Assembly: GCA_019915015.1 (NCBI GenBank)
Contig: JAHBBC010000030.1
Span: forward strand, 372,001 to 436,000
Length of the DNA stretch: 64,000 bases
Reading direction: 5' to 3'
DNA from: Auriscalpium vulgare
Taxonomy: Eukaryota; Basidiomycota; Agaricomycetes; Russulales; Auriscalpiaceae
Of the stretch, positions 58,291-64,000 are shown in pieces (position 1 is the first letter of the stretch; every line of letters begins with the position of its first letter). The translations under genes were made by a program, and so were the position numbers. The notes below the pieces were generated by a model. It worked only from the letters and a program-made list of their open reading frames with translations, made no database searches and was not told the DNA's origin.

Positions 58291-58405
58291 GACACGTCTG
58301 CGACGCGTACAGCGAGCGGCCGGCGGCGCACGTCTATCATCCCATCGTCACCACCTCGCGCCCAAAGTGTACCACTCACGGGCCACGGCGTATCGTATAT
58401 TCTAA

Positions 58406-58553
58406 GCGCCGCACCGCGCTATACATAATACAAAACAACTCACAACTCCGCGCTGCAAATTGATTAATGACTGTGTGTATCCTTCGACGCCCCGACTGTA
58501 TGGATGTGGACGGAAGCAGTGCTCTTGTAACGGAATCCGCACGACTGAATGGA
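58406..58553. repeat. Diverged direct repeat, copy B
   Basis: Second copy of the repeat at 58157-58290, about 250 bp downstream and in the same orientation. It ends about 150 bp before the stop codon of the convergent YML020W-like gene. Confidence 0.7.
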
Positions 58554-58706
58554 TGCGAGAATGATATGAATGCGGGTACTGTAATGGCGTGGATTGTGAT
58601 AGATGAAAGAACACAGCGACGAGGAAGCGGATGTGGGGGCATGATAGACAGATAGATAGATCGATAGGAACGCGCGCACGCACGGAGGGCGCAGCAACGG
58701 TCATGA

Positions 58707-61700
58707 TCACAACTTCGGCAGGCGCGTGATGGGCTGCAGCTTGCGCTTGATGTCGCGCAGGATCGTCGTGCGCGGGAGCCAGCGCGGGAATGCGTCGCGC
58801 AGCGCAGCGACGTCGTCCGCGAAGAAGTGCGCGACGCGCGGGTCCGCAATCAGGTCGCGCAACGCCCACGGGATCTGCACGCCGCCGCGACACACGAGAG
58901 ATGCAGGTAGTTAGCATGCGGCGAAATCAAGACGCGAAGGCAGGATGGCGTGATGCCGGGAACGCATCAATCACCAGTCGAGGGAAACGCACCTCGTAAT
59001 CGTTCTGTTCCGTGTTCGCGTTGAAATTCTCCACGACGAGCTCCGCAGGCGCCTCCAGCCCGTTGTTCGTGAGGAACAGGTAATTGACCGCGAGCCTGCC
59101 CGTGCGGAAAAGGGGCGATCAGTCGACGACACACACACACAGACGAATGCGGAAACGCACGAGTACGTCGCAAGCTCCTCGTAAGCGGTCGAGTGCCCCA
59201 CGCCGCTCAGCGAGCCCGCGGTCGCCTCGGAGAGGTGTGCGAGCAGCCCGCTATCGGAGAGCCCCGTGTTCAGCACGCGCAGGAGCAGCACGAGCAGATT
59301 GGACAAAAAGTCTGACGAGCTACGGAAGAGGGGCAGTCAGCGCACGGCAGGCCGCGAAGAGGTGTGACTCACTTGTAGGCGTCACCGTCGATGTATAGCG
59401 CGCGCAGGATGAGCGGATGCGACGCTGCGGTGAACAGCCCCGAGTACAGCGGGACGACCTGGTCGTTCAGCGACGCAATGTAAACCATTTTCGTCTGCAT
59501 GATCGCGTCCGTGGAAGTCAACACTCCGCTTCAGTCGCGCAGAAGACGCACATTCACTTACACCGTGATCGAGGACATTGCTTAGTGCCTTTACATAGGT
59601 CTTCGACACCTCGCTTTCGGTATTCTGCAGCGCGTGTGTGAGCCTGTCACCACCACAACGGAGCAGCAGGATCACTTGCCTGGAACTCGAAGAGCTCTTT
59701 GGCAGCCGCCGACTCAAAATACTGCGCGGCAACGCAGCAAATCAGCTTCCCGACGCAAGCGTCCTGGCAACGCGCGCACGCACCTGGATGTATGGCTGCA
59801 GCAACGAGCTCGAGCTCAAATACCGCAGCGGGCCAAGGTGGATCCCGCAGAGCGCGAGGCAGCACACGCGCTGCGGCGCGGGCGTCGCGACCGCGCTCGC
59901 CCCCGTCGCCCCCGAGACCGCGGATGCCGCATTCACGAGCACGTCGACTGCACGCGACGTCCGGATGTGCTTGTCCCGGATAAGCCGGTCGAGCAGGTGC
60001 GTTGAGACAATAGAACCCTGCGAATGCGTCGCGACGAGGATGGCATCTGAGGCGCGCAAGTCGTCCATCCAGTCCTGCCGCCCTGTGAGGTTGTCGTACA
60101 ACCTGCAAAGCCAATCAGCAGAAGCCTGATTCAAACCCACGCTCGTGGCAAGCAGAAGACCGAAGCACACACTTGTCCACTCGGCTCTTGATCGTGCCTT
60201 CGCCCTCTAAGGGTATCTGTGTGATCTTGTCGAACCGCACGCCATGCTGGTCCTGGAAGACCTCCAGCGCTTGACACATCATATTGACGAATTTGCTGCT
60301 CGTGCCCGTCGGCTGCAAGACGGCGGGGGCATGTGAGCGATCAGCGAGCGCACATTCAAACCTGGAAACACCTACCTCCCCCAAGACGGTGCGCATCACA
60401 GCCCCTGGGGGGGCATGCCTGTGTCAGATCCTCGCCTTTGGAAATGGGCGCAGGCTTACCGGGAAACCACCCATGGATACCAATGACTACCACCCGTTTG
60501 CTGCCCCTCAATACGTCCACATCAAGCTCCTCCCCGACCACGTCCCATGCTCGCGGCAGTGCCTTGCCATAATGCGCGTGCTCACGCTCCTTTGCCCGCG
60601 CGCGTGCCTTGCTCCTGGTTTCTGCGTCCGCGTCGTCCTTGGCGAAGAGCACCCCACTGACAAATTTCATCGTCTTCTTGAGTTTGGAGGTTGGCTGTGG
60701 AGGCATGGTTGACCGAGGTGCCTTGCGGAACGTATCGTCCCAAGATGGAAGCACGAGATTAGGTTGCGCTGAACGTGGCCCTGTAGGCGATGCGCGCCCG
60801 GAAGTAGAAGGCGACGGTGAGGGCGAAAATGACTTGCGTTTTGTAACGCGCACATTCTCCGGTTTCTTCTTCTCCTTTTCTCTAGGTCTCTCGGAGGGCG
60901 TGGGCGACTTCGGCGCAGACGGCGGCGCGGTCGCAGGCGCTGCACTGATCTTCGCGTCCACGTCGATGTCCCTCCCAGGCTCCTCATCGATGTCCATCAC
61001 CTCCATGCCGTTCTCGTCACGCGCGACGTCGCTCCCGCTCGCCGCGATCCTCTTCGACGAAAGGACTCGCGAGCCGAAAAGCGATGTCCACGCCGACAAG
61101 TTTGAGGCGATCGAGCCTTCTATTGGGTTCGTTGGCACTGCCACCGGTACAGGCGGCGGCGAGGGCGGGGCTGACTCCGCTGGAGGAGGCACCGCCACCA
61201 CCTGATCTCTGGCCAACGCCTCCTCCTTGACAATCTCTGCTGCAGTTTTTGGTTGATGGCCGGGAAGGTCTGGCACAGAATTCGATACTCCATACCACGC
61301 CCACGGCGAGTACCAAGCCGCCGCTGCCGCTGATGTCTGCGATTGAGGCTGCGACGTGCTGTCCGCGTCAACGACCCCAGGCAGCGGCGCGGGCTCTGAC
61401 GGCGATGGTGAGGCGGGCGGTATAGGCTTTGTCGACGACAAAGACTCCTGGGAAGGTTCCGCAACATCGTTGGCATCCGGCTCTGCCGAGAGCGAACTGG
61501 GAGGTGCAGCGGAACTCCAGCCTACATATCCCCACCACGAAGATGACGATGACTGCACGCCTGGCGTCGCCGAGGGGTTTAACCCCGGTGTCTCTCCGGT
61601 CACTAATTGCGAAATGACGTGAAATTGATAAGCGGAACCGAGGCAATGAAACAATTGTGGATCCCGAACTCACCGACGGCAGATGCATCGGCCTCCTCGA

Positions 61701-63555
61701 TAACTTGAGGAGTCTCCGCATTATCAGATGGCTCCAGCGCGGTCGACGTGGGCTCGCGCACATCAACGGCCGTGGCCGATGCCAATGCCTTCTCAAGTGG
61801 GAGCTTAGGCCGCCCAAGAAACGGGATGCTCAGCGAGAATCGGCTCGTGGAAGGATTGAGAGAGGATAGATGCTGACTGGCGTCGCCGGACACGACCCCA
61901 GGAGAGGTCATCGGCGCCGAAGGTTCAGAGGTTGACAGCAAAGGCACCTCAGAGTCGATGGACGACGGCGTAAGCGGAGAGGCGATCGCAGCGGCGACGG
62001 GTGGGGGCGGCGGCGGGGACTGCGCAGGTGTGGGTGACGGCGAAGATGCCGGAGAAAACCAGGTCCGTTTGACTGGGATGGATATAGGAACCGTTGACGA
62101 GGAGGATGCAGCGGTCGCCGGGGCGGGGACAGCGGGAGGGCGGGGTGGCGTTGGGGGAAGAATGGCCATAGCTGGCGGTGATGAGACTCCACTGACATCC
62201 GCTGTTGGTGCCGGTTGGGTCAGAACCGCTGCAGGTGCATCCTTTCGCGGTATCTCGAGAGCTGTTGATTTAGGAGGCGGTAGCTCCGCTCGTTTCTGTG
62301 ATGACTTGGTACCACGGGACATGGACCCGAACCACGAGGAACGAGGCGGTGAGGCTTTCACTGTGAGCGAGGAAAAAGTCGAAGGCAACGTTGATGCCGC
62401 CGCTTCATCCATATTTGACTGCTCTGGTGATGGCGGCGTAACAGAGGGCTCGAGGCGCCGAGAATTTGGTAGAGGGCCTAACAAGCGAAAATGTCAGTAA
62501 GTGGGAAGACATAGGCACCTCTTGAGAAATGGATATTGGCTTACATTGACTCTCTGCGCTACCTTCAACACCTGCGCATATAGTCAGCAATCGTGTTGTA
62601 CACTTCGACTGTCTAACAAGAAGATCCGTGCGGGGACAACCATACACTGGAGGCTTGCCGACCGAGTGTTCATGTGAGAGGGTAGTTGGCCGCCAATTAC
62701 CACGAGGTAGGGCGCCCTATGTCCAAATACTCATGGATGAAGAGACTTCCACCCAGAACCAATGTCGATCCCGTCGGATGCGAAAGCCCGAGAGAGAGAT
62801 TCACCTGCATTTACAACGCTGTTGCTGACTGCATAAGGAAGTAGTCAGCAATCGCGTCGCGAGTCTCCAAGGAACAAAATAAATGTGGCGACATAGCGAG
62901 GCACTCTGCACGGAAGCTACTGCGTCGCCATCTCCATATGACTCTGGACAGGACGTTGGTTGCCGCCAAATTGTCCAGATTCAACTCCTTTTAAGGACGC
63001 ATAGAAAACAGACATATCTCCGCGGCGAGAGAAAACACATTGCATGTAGATGCAGCCAGTCGTCGGCCAGTGGCTCTATGATGCGCACAGGAACGCTGGA
63101 GCAACGCGCTCCCGACTACAGCCCGCCCGTTTCACGTCTCCCCGTGGCTCTTTCGCCGCAATCCAGAGCACTCCACGTGAAGATTCAAGGGAAGGAAGAC
63201 TCACCTGTATCGCTCATCGTGAGGGGCTCGTCGTTCGTCGCAGTAGGGCTTGCCCGAGGTTCGACCGTCAGTAGCGGAGTGTCCGCAGCTGCGCGGAGCA
63301 CAATCGTCATTATCGTCCACAGCGATGTGAGTGCGACGCACTTTGGGGTGTTCCACGCGTACTTGACCCCTCTTTGGACGACTTCATGTCCATGTCACTC
63401 GGCCTCCTCGACATCGGTAACTGGGTGACTGCAGACGCCAGTGGTGCGCCGTTCTCGGGTTTCGCGAGAATGAAAGAGACAGATGTTGGTGCTTTTTTCT
63501 TCGGTGCGGCCCTCCAGCTAAAATTAGAGCGTGTGGACTGAGGAGTGGAGGTCAT
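58707..63555 (-). CDS. YML020W-like alpha/beta hydrolase with long low-complexity N-terminus
   Basis: The C-terminal half matches the fungal family of yeast YML020W, uncharacterised proteins with a lipase-like fold. Motifs in order are VVVIGIHGWFPG (about 60490-60470), MRTVLGEPTGTSSKFVNMM over an intron, LYDNLTGRQDWMDDLRASDAILVATHSQGS with the GxSxG-like HSQGS (about 60025), and CLALCGIHLGPLRYL. Then come KMVYIASLNDQVVPLYSGLF and ALYIDGDAY, which should carry the later triad residues, and the end ITRLPKL at 58707-58709. The N-terminal half (63555 to about 60600) is rich in Pro, Ser and Ala, probably disordered, with a basic KEKKKPENVRVTKRKS patch. The 5' exons are MTSTPQSTRSNFSW, then ADTPLLTVEPRAS, then a 24-nt microexon (62805-62828), then VEGSAESQ. 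All join in phase. The N-terminal model is less certain than the hydrolase part. Confidence 0.75.
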
Positions 63556-64000
63556 CGAAATCGAGGAAGCATAAGAGGATCAGGATGGCACGAAGTCAAG
63601 GCGTGCCGGGCGCGTTCACGCGCTGCGGCTCAGTGTTCCCGATACGTCATGCCACGCGAGCTAGCCACTTATTTATGAAGAGAGAATGGCCGTCCGATGG
63701 AGAATACTTATAGATCTTCACAAGCATGGGCATATACAGTAACTTTCAGCAAGTCCTTCAAGTACTTGTGCCCTCCACGTATGTAGCTATGAGAAGTTTA
63801 CGAATTCCGTGGCCTGGTCACCAGCCCCTAACCTTACAACATGGCCTCGACATAAGCCTAACCTCATATTCGGGTATTGTACGTGGTCATAGACTATACT
63901 TAAGGACTCACGAGGAGGGATTCTCAGACTGCGCTGGTTTAGGATTCAGTCCGTACTTGAGTACTTGACCAGTATCTGGCGTCGTCACTGTTGATACAAT
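63556..64000. other. Intergenic, no gene seen
   Basis: Upstream flank of the YML020W-like gene. Open frames here have no recognisable motif. Confidence 0.4.

Noticed and set aside
60356..62484. Low-complexity N-terminal part considered as separate genes
   Set aside because: The frames join through short introns in phase with the YML020W-like hydrolase exons, and no independent start and stop pair is convincing.

Overview
The window is eukaryotic and most likely from a basidiomycete (Agaricomycetes-type) fungus. Nearly every gene is cut by short GT-AG introns of about 45-90 nt, often with a CTNAC-like branch point. Several families typical of basidiomycetes occur: a DUF6534 membrane protein, basidiomycete-style F-box proteins, and a fungal MLKL-like helical domain joined to a degenerate kinase. 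All coding calls were made by reading conserved motifs across exons by eye. Outer ends are usually firmer than internal exon joints.

Left part (1-15 kb): a DUF6534 seven-TM-type gene (-), an alpha/beta hydrolase (+), a hypothetical gene with a CAE...CxxC deaminase-like signature (-), a decayed F-box gene with a further F-box fragment beside it, an SDR oxidoreductase (+), and a REXO1-type RNA exonuclease (-).

Middle part (15-34.6 kb): mostly conserved housekeeping genes. These are a RING-containing SNF2 ATPase of Rad5/Rad16 type (+), the LCL3 nuclease (-), a Pro/Ser-rich hypothetical protein (-) that diverges from COQ8 (+) over only 52 bp, a second SDR (+), the phospholipid methyltransferase OPI3 (-), a UBE2S-type E2 (+), and a secreted GH3 beta-glucosidase (+).

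Right-middle part (34.8-48.9 kb): an apparently intact F-box gene (-) related to the decayed one at 7 kb, the MLKL-like pseudokinase gene (+), an SDR (-) that is a paralogue of the one at 10 kb, an ALDH3-type aldehyde dehydrogenase carrying several inactivating lesions (-), and a GH38 vacuolar alpha-mannosidase (AMS1 type, -). The repeated pairing of F-box and SDR paralogues suggests an old segmental duplication.

From 48.9 to 55.4 kb I see no gene. This stretch holds a well-bounded non-autonomous hAT-like element at 53888-54658, with perfect 33-bp terminal inverted repeats and an 8-bp target duplication. From 55.4 to 58 kb lies a very GC-rich divergent pair, a hypothetical protein (-) and an aldo/keto reductase (+). 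The reductase appears to need a 5-nt and a 1-nt microexon. The right end is a long gene (-) for a YML020W-like alpha/beta hydrolase with a low-complexity N-terminus. A diverged direct repeat lies in the 3' flank between the last two genes.
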